NCBI GenBank assembly: GCA_019057385.1
Contig: JAHQJS010000006.1
Span: forward strand, 248,001 to 312,000
Source of the DNA: Candidatus Borrarchaeum weybense
GTDB taxonomy: Archaea; Asgardarchaeota; Sifarchaeia; Borrarchaeales; Borrarchaeaceae
Direction: 5' to 3'
Length of the DNA stretch: 64,000 bases
Shown here: in pieces, positions 54,450-62,749 of the stretch
Layout of the letters: the number at the start of each line of letters is the position of its first letter
How positions within the stretch are numbered: position 1 is the first letter of the stretch
The notes under the pieces: model-generated
The model's database searches: none
What the model saw: only the letters and a program-made list of their open reading frames with translations
Told to the model about the DNA's origin: nothing
Position numbers and translations under genes: made by a program

Positions 54450-55816
54450 AAGACCCCCCAACTTGTTGGGGGGATGAATTGTATTTTTTTACTGGTTTCA
54501 CTTTCAGGGTTGTGTCCCCCTGTTTAAATAGCTGTTTGCGGATACTGACTATTGTTAGTGATATGGCGCTCAAGGCAACCGAGGATGAGTTGTGATGAAA
54601 CGCACGTACCAATTTCGCCTGTATCCCACCGCACCGCAGGCAACTATTCTCACCCAATGGCTTACTACTTGCCGCCTGTTGTATAATAACTCTCTTGCCG
54701 AGCGAAAAAATGCCTGGGAAACTCAGAAGCAATCAGTTACCTATGACGAGCAAGCCAACCACTTGAAAGGCGCTAAAAAGACCAACCCGTTTTTGAAAGC
54801 GGTTCACTCGCAGGTACTACAAGACGTGCTGAGACGGCTGGATAAGACCTTTAAGAACTTTTTTCGGCGCGTTAACAAGGGCGAAAAAGCCGGATACCCG
54901 CGCTTTAAGGGGCAATACCGCTATGATTCCTTCACCTACCCGCAAAGTGGGTTCGCCCTCGAAAAGAAGAAACTTCGGCTCTCGAAAATCGGGGCTATTA
55001 CCATCAAACTCCACCGTCCTATCCCGCCTGAAGGCGAGGTCAAGACCTACACCATTAAACGAGATGTCGACCACTGGTATGCCTGTTTTTCAGTCGAACT
55101 GCCTGATCCCACCCCTTACACTCAACAAATAGCCATACAGAAGGCGATAGGGGTAGATGTCGGGCTGACGAGTTTACTGACGTTAAATAACGGAGAAACA
55201 ATAGGCAACCCCCGTTGGTTGAGACATTCGGAGAAGCAATTAGCCAAAGAGCAGCGAAGAAAAGACAGGAAAGTTAAGGGCTCACGTAACCGTCACAAAC
55301 AGAACAGGAAGGTGGCACGGCTACACAGGAAGATACGCAATCAGCGGAAGGACTTTCATCACAAGCTCAGCCGGAAACTGGTCGGGAGTTATGACCTGGT
55401 GGTGTATGAGCTGCTTACCATTACCAACATGGTGAAGAACCACCGTCTCGCCAAGTCGATCAGTGACGCCGGCTGGGGGCAACTCATGCGTTTTACCGAG
55501 TACAAAGCGGAGGAAGCTGGTACGCTGGTAGAGTATGTGAGTGCCTACAATACCACACAACTGTGTAGCCGGTGCGGAAAGTTGGTGCCGAAAACCCTGG
55601 CAACCCGAATCCACCGCTGCCCGTACTGTGGGCTGGTGTTAGCGAGAGATCATAATTCTGCAATCACTGTTTTACAGCGATCCACTCACTATGTAAAAGC
55701 ACGCTCATCATCATTATCGTCATCAGGGCAGGAACTGCCCGTTGAGCCTGGTTGACATGTCCCGCTGGGGAATGGATGACCCAGGAAGCCACCCTACTTG
55801 CAGGGTGGTAGTTCAC
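54450..55816 (+). mobile_element. IS200/IS605-type element carrying TnpB only (copy 1)
   Basis: The left end shows CCCCCC-aacttgtt-GGGGGG (54454-54473) followed by atgaattg. The right end is ggaag-CCACCCT-acttgc-AGGGTGG-tagttcac (55785-55816). Both are the subterminal hairpins used in HUH-type mobility. No tnpA is present, so movement would need a helper. GC is clearly higher than the host. It sits between S15 and GAN-RecJ genes, just upstream of the latter's start. Confidence 0.8.
54592..55755 (+). CDS. tnpB: TnpB RNA-guided endonuclease (copy 1)
   Basis: 386-387 residues; the ATG at 54595 is likelier than the GTG at 54592. RuvC-I AIGVDVGLTSLLTL, RuvC-II DLVVYELLTITNM (E), zinc finger CSRCGKLVPK..CPYCG, and RuvC-III ARDHNSAITVLQ. 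The N-terminal domain has the family sequence KRTYQFRLYPTAPQ..CRLLYNNSLAERK. The acidic triad is intact, so it may be active. TnpB uses an omega-RNA read from the element's right end to cut DNA next to a TAM. It reads toward S15 across the intervening gap. Confidence 0.93.
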   Translation: MMKRTYQFRLYPTAPQATILTQWLTTCRLLYNNSLAERKNAWETQKQSVTYDEQANHLKGAKKTNPFLKAVHSQVLQDVLRRLDKTFKNFFRRVNKGEKAGYPRFKGQYRYDSFTYPQSGFALEKKKLRLSKIGAITIKLHRPIPPEGEVKTYTIKRDVDHWYACFSVELPDPTPYTQQIAIQKAIGVDVGLTSLLTLNNGETIGNPRWLRHSEKQLAKEQRRKDRKVKGSRNRHKQNRKVARLHRKIRNQRKDFHHKLSRKLVGSYDLVVYELLTITNMVKNHRLAKSISDAGWGQLMRFTEYKAEEAGTLVEYVSAYNTTQLCSRCGKLVPKTLATRIHRCPYCGLVLARDHNSAITVLQRSTHYVKARSSSLSSSGQELPVEPG

Positions 55817-55972
55817 CTACACAAATATTTTAATAGACCACGATTCACATTTCAATGCCTATATTAAATTGACTAATATTCATTGAAAAACAAGTTTGTT
55901 AGCTGTGCAATATAACTTTTTATGTTTTGAGTTAAAAAAAGCATCGTAAATAAAGAATTAACAACTTTTTTG

Positions 55973-56428
55973 TTATCTAATTAATTGTGCTACCTTTTTC
56001 GGATCGTATTTCCACTTTGGATCAATTTTCTTCGTTTTGCGGTAATATTTCGAGAGCCTATGGATTTTTGCTTCTGTCAGCTGCAACCCTCTTTTTGAGT
56101 GTAGATCCTTTGGATTAGCTTCCATATGATTGCGGAGATTCCAAGCCTTCCTGATGAGATTTAATATGTCTTCTGGAAGTACTGAGACTAAATCATGCTC
56201 TACTAAATGCTGAGATACGCTTTTTCCTGTATGAAGTTTCACAGATGGAATACCATATTGATCCCTAAGTATTGTTCCGATCATTGCCTGCGACTCGCCC
56301 GCCTTAGCAAGCTTGACAATTATATCATCAACCTCTTCTGGCGAATATTCTACCCATACAGGCGATTTTGTGCGTGGGGGACGCTTACTTGCACTTTTAC
56401 CCCGTGCTCTACTGTGCATTCTAGCCAT
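55973..56428 (-). CDS. rps15: Ribosomal protein uS15
   Basis: 151 residues from the ATG preceded by GGAGGAAACTAAA; the track start is five codons further up, inside the SD. Archaeal S15: [77 protein letters not shown] and [27 protein letters not shown]. The gap of ~330 bp upstream (56444-56771) contains AT-rich promoter-like runs but no gene. Confidence 0.95.
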   Translation of the reverse strand: MARMHSRARGKSASKRPPRTKSPVWVEYSPEEVDDIIVKLAKAGESQAMIGTILRDQYGIPSVKLHTGKSVSQHLVEHDLVSVLPEDILNLIRKAWNLRNHMEANPKDLHSKRGLQLTEAKIHRLSKYYRKTKKIDPKWKYDPKKVAQLIR

Positions 56429-56771
56429 TTTAGTTTCCTCCAAGAATGTTCCTCTGAATTTCTACATTTTTGTCAGTTGTGTGGAATTCTTGGTTTGTAG
56501 ATTAAGGTTTTTTAAATCTAAATGTTTTAAAAAGGTTACCAAAAAAACACAATTGAGTTTTAAATTTTTGCTGATTATAGCGGGAGACTGAAAGTTAGCT
56601 TGTATCACTTTCTTAAAACTCGAAGTTGAGGTTTTTAACTTAATCTTTAAGAATATTTGCAGTAAGCTCGTTAGATGGTTTAATTAGTTTCAATACCTTT
56701 ATTTTTTTCAGATGTTGTTTAAGGATTTGGAGATAATATAATGGTGAAAACCAATTTGGAGAGTCCCCATC

Positions 56772-57449
56772 ATGATCCTTATGAGTAGCACAATTAGTGA
56801 GTTTGTGAAAAAATTAGGTGCTGACTTAGTTGGCATAGCACATGTTAAAGAAATAAAGGATGAAAGGATAAAAGCAGAAATTAAAAGCGTATTTGATGAT
56901 GCAAGAACTCTAATTTTAATTGGGAGACGTTTAGAACATCTAATGATTGACAAAAAAGGGGAAGAAAGCGCAAATTACCAGATTACAATAAGCAAGACTT
57001 TAAAGTTGATTACACAAAAACTTGTTGGATTCATTTTCAGAAGCGGTTTTAACTCTAAACTATTATTGGATCCTGAAAAAATGAGTGATGATCAACGAAT
57101 CAATATCAAGAAACTTGCAGAATCTGCTGGATTAGGGCAAATTGGCTTTAACAACTTGCTTTTGACACCAGAGTTCGGGGCGCGTGTATTAATTGCTGCA
57201 TTAGTAACTGACGCCCTTTTAGAACCTAGCAAAAGGATAGAATCACCAATCTGTTTGGAATTGAAAGGAATTTCCTGTAAAAAATGCGCAGATGCGTGTC
57301 CGCAACTTGCAATAAGCTTTACAGGGCGATTTTATGAGTCCAAGTGTCTAAAACAGCTCAGTAAAGACATTGAGTTATATCAATCTTATTACTGCACTCT
57401 GTGTATTACATCGTGTCCTGTAGGACATCCTGATTCTTCAGAGCAATAA
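56772..57449 (+). CDS. QueG-like double-cluster 4Fe-4S protein
   Basis: 225 residues; an ATG three codons in is an alternative start. The N-terminus (ISEFVKKLGADLVGIAHV) and LAESAGLGQIGFNNLLLTPEFGARVLIAALVTD are typical of epoxyqueuosine-reductase-like proteins. Two four-cysteine sets (CKKCADACPQ with an early Cys, and CTLCITSCPVGHP with C of SKCL) bind 4Fe-4S clusters. The archaeal branch lacks a proven substrate; reductive B12-type chemistry is the family theme. No queuosine genes are nearby. Confidence 0.78.
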   Translation: MILMSSTISEFVKKLGADLVGIAHVKEIKDERIKAEIKSVFDDARTLILIGRRLEHLMIDKKGEESANYQITISKTLKLITQKLVGFIFRSGFNSKLLLDPEKMSDDQRINIKKLAESAGLGQIGFNNLLLTPEFGARVLIAALVTDALLEPSKRIESPICLELKGISCKKCADACPQLAISFTGRFYESKCLKQLSKDIELYQSYYCTLCITSCPVGHPDSSEQ

Positions 57450-57464
57450 ACGACTCAATGAAGT

Positions 57465-57647
57465 TTACTTTTCATTTAGAATGTTTAAAATACTAATAAT
57501 ATCTTTTTGTGCCCTTTTTAGTAACTTTATTGCCTTCTTTTTTTCTTTTTCGTCTAACGAATGAAATGGGGCAGTTTTTCGCCATAGTTCACGCAAGTCT
57601 GTTAATGCATAAAGAGCGTCAAAAGTAAGAGAAACCCGTTCACTCAT
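57465..57647 (-). CDS. Small hypothetical helical protein
   Basis: 60 residues from the ATG after AGGTGAACAAA (the track begins three codons earlier). MSERVSLTFDALYALTDLRELWRKTAPFHSLDEKEKKKAIKLLKRAQKDIISILNIL is a two-helix, charged, leucine-rich pattern. A good SD and codon use support a real gene. The family is not recognised. It ends 15 bp from the QueG-like gene (convergent), with the tRNA-Cys gene upstream. Confidence 0.5.
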   Translation of the reverse strand: MSERVSLTFDALYALTDLRELWRKTAPFHSLDEKEKKKAIKLLKRAQKDIISILNILNEK

Positions 57648-57681
57648 TTTGTTCACCTACAAATAGTTAGGAATAAATTGA

Positions 57682-57772
57682 AGCCGGGGGGAGGAATTGA
57701 ACCTCCGTAAAGCGGATCTGCAGTCCACCGCCTCTAAGAGGGAGATATTTCCAGCCTCTAGGCTACCCCGGC
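57682..57772 (-). tRNA. tRNA-Cys(GCA) with D-arm insertion
   Basis: The minus strand reads GCCGGGGTA-GCC ... GTGGA-CTGCAGA-TCCGC-TTTAC-GGAGG-TTCAATT-CCTCC-CCCCGGC. The acceptor, anticodon (GCA) and T stems are complete. CCA is not encoded. Between D-stem halves GCC and GGC there are about 28 nt instead of 8-9. TAGAGGC occurs twice, 24 bp apart (57754-57760 and 57730-57736). Removing about 20 nt (for example AAATATCTCCCTCTTAGAGG) restores a normal D loop with its GG. A non-canonical archaeal intron is the best explanation, a tandem duplication the alternative. Confidence 0.85.
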
Positions 57773-57869
57773 ATATCATTCAATTTAATATGTATACGTT
57801 TCTGGCCACCTCGATCAGATGCGTCTCGCCTAATAGAAGACTAATTTAAAAACATTACTGATAATAAGC

Positions 57870-59296
57870 CAGAAAGCACCACAGCTTCAGCGTGGTGATG
57901 AATGGCGCGAGGTTTATATAGTTTATTAGCAATAGACTATAGGAGCAACAGGACGCCGCACGACGTTCGCACTAGGGAGTTCACACCGTGTCAAAGGTTA
58001 TTACAGCAGTGCCGACCGCACCATCAAAGAACCAGACCATCAAAGCTACCTTGAAAGCCACTAAGGCACGCCGCACACAGCAACGCTGCCGGGTGTTTGA
58101 GCTGAAACTTGACCGCTCCCACCTTAACCAGCACACACATGCACAGTTGCAGCGCTTGTTTCTGGAAGCCAAATGGCTGTATAACCATATTCTCTCCCAG
58201 CCGAATGTGTGTGACATGGATTATAAACTCGCTGAAGTGCCGGTCAAAGTCAAAGATCGCTTTGAACTCCGGGAACTACGTCACTTATCCTCACACATGA
58301 AGCAGAGTTTGATTAGGCGAACCATCGATAACATCAAAGGGCTGGCACACTTAAAAGCGAAGGGGCATGCAATCGGCAGACTCAACTACAAGAGTGAAGT
58401 GAAGTCCATCCCTTTGAAACAATACGGCAATACCTACAAAATCCTGAATGACAAATGCATCAAGATCCAGGGCATCGCACAACACTTACGGGTCAATGGC
58501 TTGGCGCAAATTCCTGCTGACAGCGAGCTGGCTAATGCCACCTTGATCCAGCGCCATGGCGACTACTTCGTGGCAATCACTACTTACCAGGCGCGGAAAC
58601 ACACCCCGCCCCCGTCAAAAACGGTGGGCATCGATTTCGGCATCAAAACCCAATTAACGCTGTCAGACGGCATTGCCATCCAGTATGCCATCCCCATTAG
58701 CACCAAGTTGCGAAAATTACACCAGCAATTAAGTCGCTGTCAATATCGCAGCAAAAACTGGTATAAAGCCCTGCACAAATTGGAAAAAGCCTATGTGAAG
58801 GTTACCAATATCAAGAAGGACGTCAGAAACAAATTGGTCCATTATCTCCACACCAGGTATGGTGTGGTCTGTTACCAAGATGAGCATGTCAAGGCCTGGC
58901 AACGCCTCTGGGGCAGGAAGATCCTATCAACGGGTATCGGAGGGATCATACGCACACTTGAGGAAAAGGTGCATACTCCGATCCAAGTCGATAGATGGTT
59001 TCCTTCCACCAAGACCTGTTCTCGCTGCGGGAATATCCGGGACATCGAGTTAGATGAACGTTTATATGTCTGCCCCGTCTGCGGATTGGTAATGGACAGA
59101 GATCATAATTCAAGTGTTAACATCGAGAACGAAGGGTTAACACAGCTGCTACCTACGGGACGTAGGGATGTTAAGCCTGTGGAGACTGAATCCTCTACTG
59201 TGACATCGCTGGAATACCTCAATGGTATTCCCTATGTGACAGCAAGTTCGGTCAGCGAAGCAGGAAGCCTCACTGCTTCAGCGTGAGGTAGTTCAC
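57870..59296 (+). mobile_element. IS200/IS605-type element carrying TnpB only (copy 2)
   Basis: Left-end hairpin CACCAC-agcttcagc-GTGGTG (57877-57897) with gatgaatgg after it; right-end hairpin CCTCAC-tgcttcagc-GTGAGG-tagttcac (59268-59296). The same apical cttcagc is used at both ends. No tnpA. GC-richer than host DNA. A deleted relative with matching ends lies at 36.8-37.1 kb. Located between tRNA-Cys and L24e. Confidence 0.85.
57988..59286 (+). CDS. tnpB: TnpB RNA-guided endonuclease (copy 2)
   Basis: 432 residues from a GTG. RuvC-I TVGIDFGIKTQLTLSDG, RuvC-II GVVCYQDEHVKAWQRLWG, zinc finger CSRCGNIRDIELDERLYVCPVCG and RuvC-III DRDHNSSVNIENEG. It belongs to a different TnpB subgroup from copy 1 (extra N-terminal region, QDE-type RuvC-II). 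All catalytic acidic residues are present. The ORF runs nearly to the right end, as expected where the omega-RNA is made from the 3' end of the gene. Confidence 0.93.
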   Translation: MSKVITAVPTAPSKNQTIKATLKATKARRTQQRCRVFELKLDRSHLNQHTHAQLQRLFLEAKWLYNHILSQPNVCDMDYKLAEVPVKVKDRFELRELRHLSSHMKQSLIRRTIDNIKGLAHLKAKGHAIGRLNYKSEVKSIPLKQYGNTYKILNDKCIKIQGIAQHLRVNGLAQIPADSELANATLIQRHGDYFVAITTYQARKHTPPPSKTVGIDFGIKTQLTLSDGIAIQYAIPISTKLRKLHQQLSRCQYRSKNWYKALHKLEKAYVKVTNIKKDVRNKLVHYLHTRYGVVCYQDEHVKAWQRLWGRKILSTGIGGIIRTLEEKVHTPIQVDRWFPSTKTCSRCGNIRDIELDERLYVCPVCGLVMDRDHNSSVNIENEGLTQLLPTGRRDVKPVETESSTVTSLEYLNGIPYVTASSVSEAGSLTASA

Positions 59297-59389
59297 TGAA
59301 GTTCTGAAGAATTGAATACAGAGTAATACATTTAAAATGAGTTGACTTTAAACCTACCATACTAGTTACAATATGTTTGAGTGATCAGA

Positions 59390-59572
59390 ATGGTCAGATT
59401 ACGTGAATGCAGTTTTTGCGCAATTAAAATTGAACCTGGTACAGGGATGTTATACGTTAAAACAGATGGATCTACAAGATGGTACTGCTCTAGTAAATGT
59501 AAAAAATCAGATTCGATGAAACGCAATCCACGCAAACTAAAATGGACAAATCGATATGAATCTAAGCGTTAA
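59390..59572 (+). CDS. rpl24e: Ribosomal protein eL24
   Basis: 60 residues from the ATG at MVRLRECSFCAIKIEPGTG; the track uses a GTG three codons earlier. The zinc finger is CSFC..CSSKC (C-x2-C and C-x3-C), followed by RNPRKLKWTNRYE. In most archaea this gene precedes ndk and the IF2 gene on the same strand; here it faces ndk, so the order has been rearranged or flipped. It lies 100 bp from the end of TnpB copy 2. Confidence 0.92.
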   Translation: MVRLRECSFCAIKIEPGTGMLYVKTDGSTRWYCSSKCKKSDSMKRNPRKLKWTNRYESKR

Positions 59573-59623
59573 TATCCTGTATCTTATTTTTAATAACCAA
59601 ATAACAAAACTTAAGCATTAGAT

Positions 59624-60082
59624 TCATTCGTATAACCACTTTTCGTCTGAACGTGGATATTTACATACCTCTTCTTCGGTAAAATATACTGCCATTTCCA
59701 TTTTTGCATTTTCTACAGAATCTGCGGCGTGGATGACATTTCGTTCAAGAGTCATCCCAAAATCACCTCTAATGGTACCCGGACTTGCTTCTAGAGAATT
59801 TGTTTTTCCTATAATTGTCCTTACTGCTTGAACTGCGCTTTTTCCTTCTACAATCATTGGAAGAGATGGTCCTGATGTAATATATTCTATTAATGGTTCG
59901 AAAAATGCCTTTCCTTTATGAACGGCATATTGTTTCTCTGCTAATTCTCTTGAAACTTGTAATAACTTCAATGCAGTTATTCTCAGCCCTTTTTTCTCAA
60001 TTCTTGAGATTATTTCTCCAATTAACCCTCTTGCTATGGCATCAGGCTTTAGCATCACAAAAGTTCTCTCAAATTCACTCAT
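59624..60082 (-). CDS. ndk: Nucleoside diphosphate kinase
   Basis: 152 residues: ERTFVMLKPDAIARGLIGEIISRIEKKGLRI, and the active-site histidine in ERNVIHAADSVENAKMEMAVYF. It phosphorylates NDPs using ATP through a phosphohistidine. Start ATG follows ATAGGAGGC. It is the last gene of the aIF5B-eS6-ndk run on the minus strand, a gene set that is clustered in many archaea with eL24. Confidence 0.95.
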   Translation of the reverse strand: MSEFERTFVMLKPDAIARGLIGEIISRIEKKGLRITALKLLQVSRELAEKQYAVHKGKAFFEPLIEYITSGPSLPMIVEGKSAVQAVRTIIGKTNSLEASPGTIRGDFGMTLERNVIHAADSVENAKMEMAVYFTEEEVCKYPRSDEKWLYE

Positions 60083-60234
60083 ACTTTTGCCTCCTATGCC
60101 TATACCTTAAAACTTGAAAATTCACCTACTTTCAGTTTTTAAAATGGTTTTAAATGAAAGAACATTAACCTCTCCATATTTTGTGCTCTAGCAAATTTTA
60201 ATTTGTTATAATGGAGAGATCTTACGGTATTTTT

Positions 60235-60615
60235 TTAGAATTCTATTATTTGCATATCTTCCTTCTCAGGTTTTCCAGTGACTTTGAGGTTTATCTGAAC
60301 TATCTCATCTGAAATCATATTTCCTCTTACTGTTCGTCTCTTTCTCTGACCAGGTCTTTTTGGATGAAAACCAGGTGCTGATGACATCAAGATTCTTTTC
60401 CTGATAGCTCCATGAACATCAGGTTTCATGGGGAAACCATCTTTGTCACTTCCACCAGTTAACACGAATTTGTATCCCGGAAAGCCAATTGTTGTACCTT
60501 CAATTTCTTCTGAAATCTTAATTCCCAATAATCTGCCAATTTTATCACCTTCGATACCAATCTGTCGTGTTTTACCAGTTTCTGGATCAGATATAACAGC
60601 TTTATATTCAACCAC
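60235..60615 (-). CDS. rps6e: Ribosomal protein eS6
   Basis: 126 residues from a GTG placed eight bases after CGGAGGAC (VVEYKAVISDPETGKTRQI); the track start is 22 codons upstream and adds a basic stretch that contains the SD. Further: GRLLGIKISEEIEGTTIGFPGYKFVLTGGSDKDGFPMKPDVHG and KRRTVRGNMISDEIVQINLKV. It is a small-subunit protein shared with eukaryotes. It is transcribed between aIF5B and ndk. Confidence 0.93.
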   Translation of the reverse strand: MVEYKAVISDPETGKTRQIGIEGDKIGRLLGIKISEEIEGTTIGFPGYKFVLTGGSDKDGFPMKPDVHGAIRKRILMSSAPGFHPKRPGQRKRRTVRGNMISDEIVQINLKVTGKPEKEDMQIIEF

Positions 60616-60728
60616 TTTTCTTGTCCTCCGAAATGTTCTGATTATCATCAAGTTTTGAAATCGTGAATGATTAAAGAACATGAATTCATTTTCTGTTTAT
60701 AAATTCTGCGCTTTGACCAAATGGAAAA

Positions 60729-62528
60729 TTAAAATCCCCACAATGGTTTTGTTTTCCGTTTTATTTCACGAAGTTCGTCTAAAATTTCTTTTTGAGAGTC
60801 TGGCAATTCATCCTTGAACTTGGTTCGCAGCGTATTAAACATCGTCTCAGACATGTCAACTATCAGTACATCATTTTCGTTAAAGGTCCTTCCAACTGTA
60901 CATCCCTTGATCGATATAGCGACCTCTTCCCCTTTTGTAGCCTTAGGAACATTCTCACCTCGATCTTGTATTCCAACTATTTCGCCGACTTTACGTCCAT
61001 CGGATGCACGAATTAATAGATATTTTTGACAGATTTGTCCTCCTAATACTTCAACACCAACGACCGCTGGCTTGTTAATTCGAAAAACAAAACCTGGCAT
61101 AACTTTTATTTTACCTGGCCTAATTATTGCCTTTTCGCGTTCTTCACGTAATTGCTTTTCCTTATCTAGTTTCCAATCATCGAAATCTTCAACGAGTCTA
61201 TAAATGATATTGTTTAGCATTATAGGTATACCAAGACGATCTGCTTCTTCTTGCGCGTCTGGACGCACACCAACATTAAAGCCTAAAATTACTCCGTTCA
61301 GGGGATCTTGTTCGAGAGAAACACCTGCATCAACAACATCACGTTTGCTAACGTCTCCAACATTCGCAGTTCTTATGGGGATCTTATTTTCTTTTAAAAG
61401 TCTAAGAATAGCCTCTAAAGAACCTAATGCATCTGCTTTCAGGATTATTCCAGAAATATCTGTAGATATAATTATTTCGCTGATCTCTTTCTTTATCTCC
61501 GCAATAAGGGAGTTTAAATGTTCTTCGTCAGTGAACACTGAAACCGATGCACCAGCAACAGCATTATCGAGATTTGGCGCGCCTATTTTTATACCAGCCG
61601 CTGCTTTTATTTCATCTACTGAATTAAACTTTTCTCTTGGATCACGGATTTCATCCAAAGGTTTTGGAGAAAGCAATGCGCGAACTTTTGTTATAATCGG
61701 TTCACCATTCTTATCATAGGTGATAATACTGTCTCCCTTCTTAATTCGTCCCTCATAGATAATTGTGTCAATAGTTATTCCTAGACCTGGTTCTTCTTTA
61801 ACTTCCAGAATTGAGCCGATTGCTGGTCCCTTTGAAACATGTAGTTTTTCTTGCAGATATTGCTGTGCCAAACCAGTTAGAATCATTAAAAGATCTGCTA
61901 TTCCTTCTCCAGTTTTAGCAGAAGTTGGGATTATAGCCACATTTTTTGTAAAGTCCTTTATTCTATCGTATCTTTCGGCTTGGAATTTTTCCTTTGAGAG
62001 TTCGCCCATTATTTCATATATGCGCTCATTAAGGTCAGTTTGAATAAATTCATTTTGTTTGTTGAAAGATGCTAGAAAAGTAGAGTTCTCGTTGGGTTTC
62101 CATCCTCCTAGACGATCAATTTTATTTGCAGCGATCAAAAAAGGAACTTTTCGAGCACGTAAAAGATTTAAACTCTCCCATGATTGAGGCATAAAGCCAT
62201 CCATTACGTCTATTACAAGAATAGCAATATCAGCTACACTCGCTCCACGAGCCCGCAGGTTGATGAACGATTCGTGCCCTGGTGTATCGATTATTAGAAG
62301 ACCTGGTAAAGTGAATTTTATCTTGAGAGTATCAAGCAATTTCCCAGTAACTTCTTTAATTGTCTCCATAGGAAAAAAACTTGCACCAATGTGCTGTGTA
62401 ATGCCTCCTGCTTCTCTTTTCTGCACTGCAGTACCACGGATTCTGTCTAGCAGTGAGGTCTTGCCGTGATCAATATGTCCCATGATAGTACAAATTGGAG
62501 CGCGTAAATCGTCCTCTTTTTCACTCAT
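60729..62528 (-). CDS. infB: Translation initiation factor aIF5B (IF2-like)
   Basis: 599 residues from the ATG after GGAGGTTAAAGCAA (track start 16 codons earlier). GTPase motifs: GHIDHGKTSLLDRIRG, REAGGITQHIGA, LIIDTPGHESF and AANKIDRLGGW. The later domains show VGDVSKRDVVDAG (the domain III region) and the archaeal/eukaryotic-type end. It promotes subunit joining with initiator tRNA. First gene of the run with eS6 and ndk. No intein is visible. Confidence 0.95.
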   Translation of the reverse strand: MSEKEDDLRAPICTIMGHIDHGKTSLLDRIRGTAVQKREAGGITQHIGASFFPMETIKEVTGKLLDTLKIKFTLPGLLIIDTPGHESFINLRARGASVADIAILVIDVMDGFMPQSWESLNLLRARKVPFLIAANKIDRLGGWKPNENSTFLASFNKQNEFIQTDLNERIYEIMGELSKEKFQAERYDRIKDFTKNVAIIPTSAKTGEGIADLLMILTGLAQQYLQEKLHVSKGPAIGSILEVKEEPGLGITIDTIIYEGRIKKGDSIITYDKNGEPIITKVRALLSPKPLDEIRDPREKFNSVDEIKAAAGIKIGAPNLDNAVAGASVSVFTDEEHLNSLIAEIKKEISEIIISTDISGIILKADALGSLEAILRLLKENKIPIRTANVGDVSKRDVVDAGVSLEQDPLNGVILGFNVGVRPDAQEEADRLGIPIMLNNIIYRLVEDFDDWKLDKEKQLREEREKAIIRPGKIKVMPGFVFRINKPAVVGVEVLGGQICQKYLLIRASDGRKVGEIVGIQDRGENVPKATKGEEVAISIKGCTVGRTFNENDVLIVDMSETMFNTLRTKFKDELPDSQKEILDELREIKRKTKPLWGF

Positions 62529-62702
62529 TTGCTTTAACCTCCACTTTGAAGGTTTGATTATGAAGTTCTTAGACAATTTCTGTCCTTATTTTGAAGGATC
62601 ATTCATTCAATTCCTTAAATAACTTTGTAAAGTTTTTGATTTAGCATTTAATGTGTTTTTTGATTGTGCCATCCATTTTTCCTATGGCAAGTATTCGCCA
62701 AT

Positions 62703-62713
62703 AACTTTAAAAG
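62703..62713 (+). promoter_or_regulatory. Candidate TATA box for the membrane pyrophosphatase
   Basis: ctttaaaag lies about 40 bp before the ATG at 62750. It fits an archaeal TATA element; transcription would start about 25 bp on, giving a very short leader with an AAGGTGAG SD. Confidence 0.35.
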
Positions 62714-62749
62714 TATCCTCCTGTTTCATTTGAAAAAAGGTGAGAAAAG

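Noticed and set aside
54406-54732. N-terminal 109-codon extension of the GAN/RecJ-like ORF
   Set aside because: It runs through the left end and 5' part of the inserted TnpB element; the family starts at about the ATG at 54405.
61204-61719. 171-codon plus-strand ORF opposite aIF5B
   Set aside because: Antisense shadow of the conserved initiation factor.
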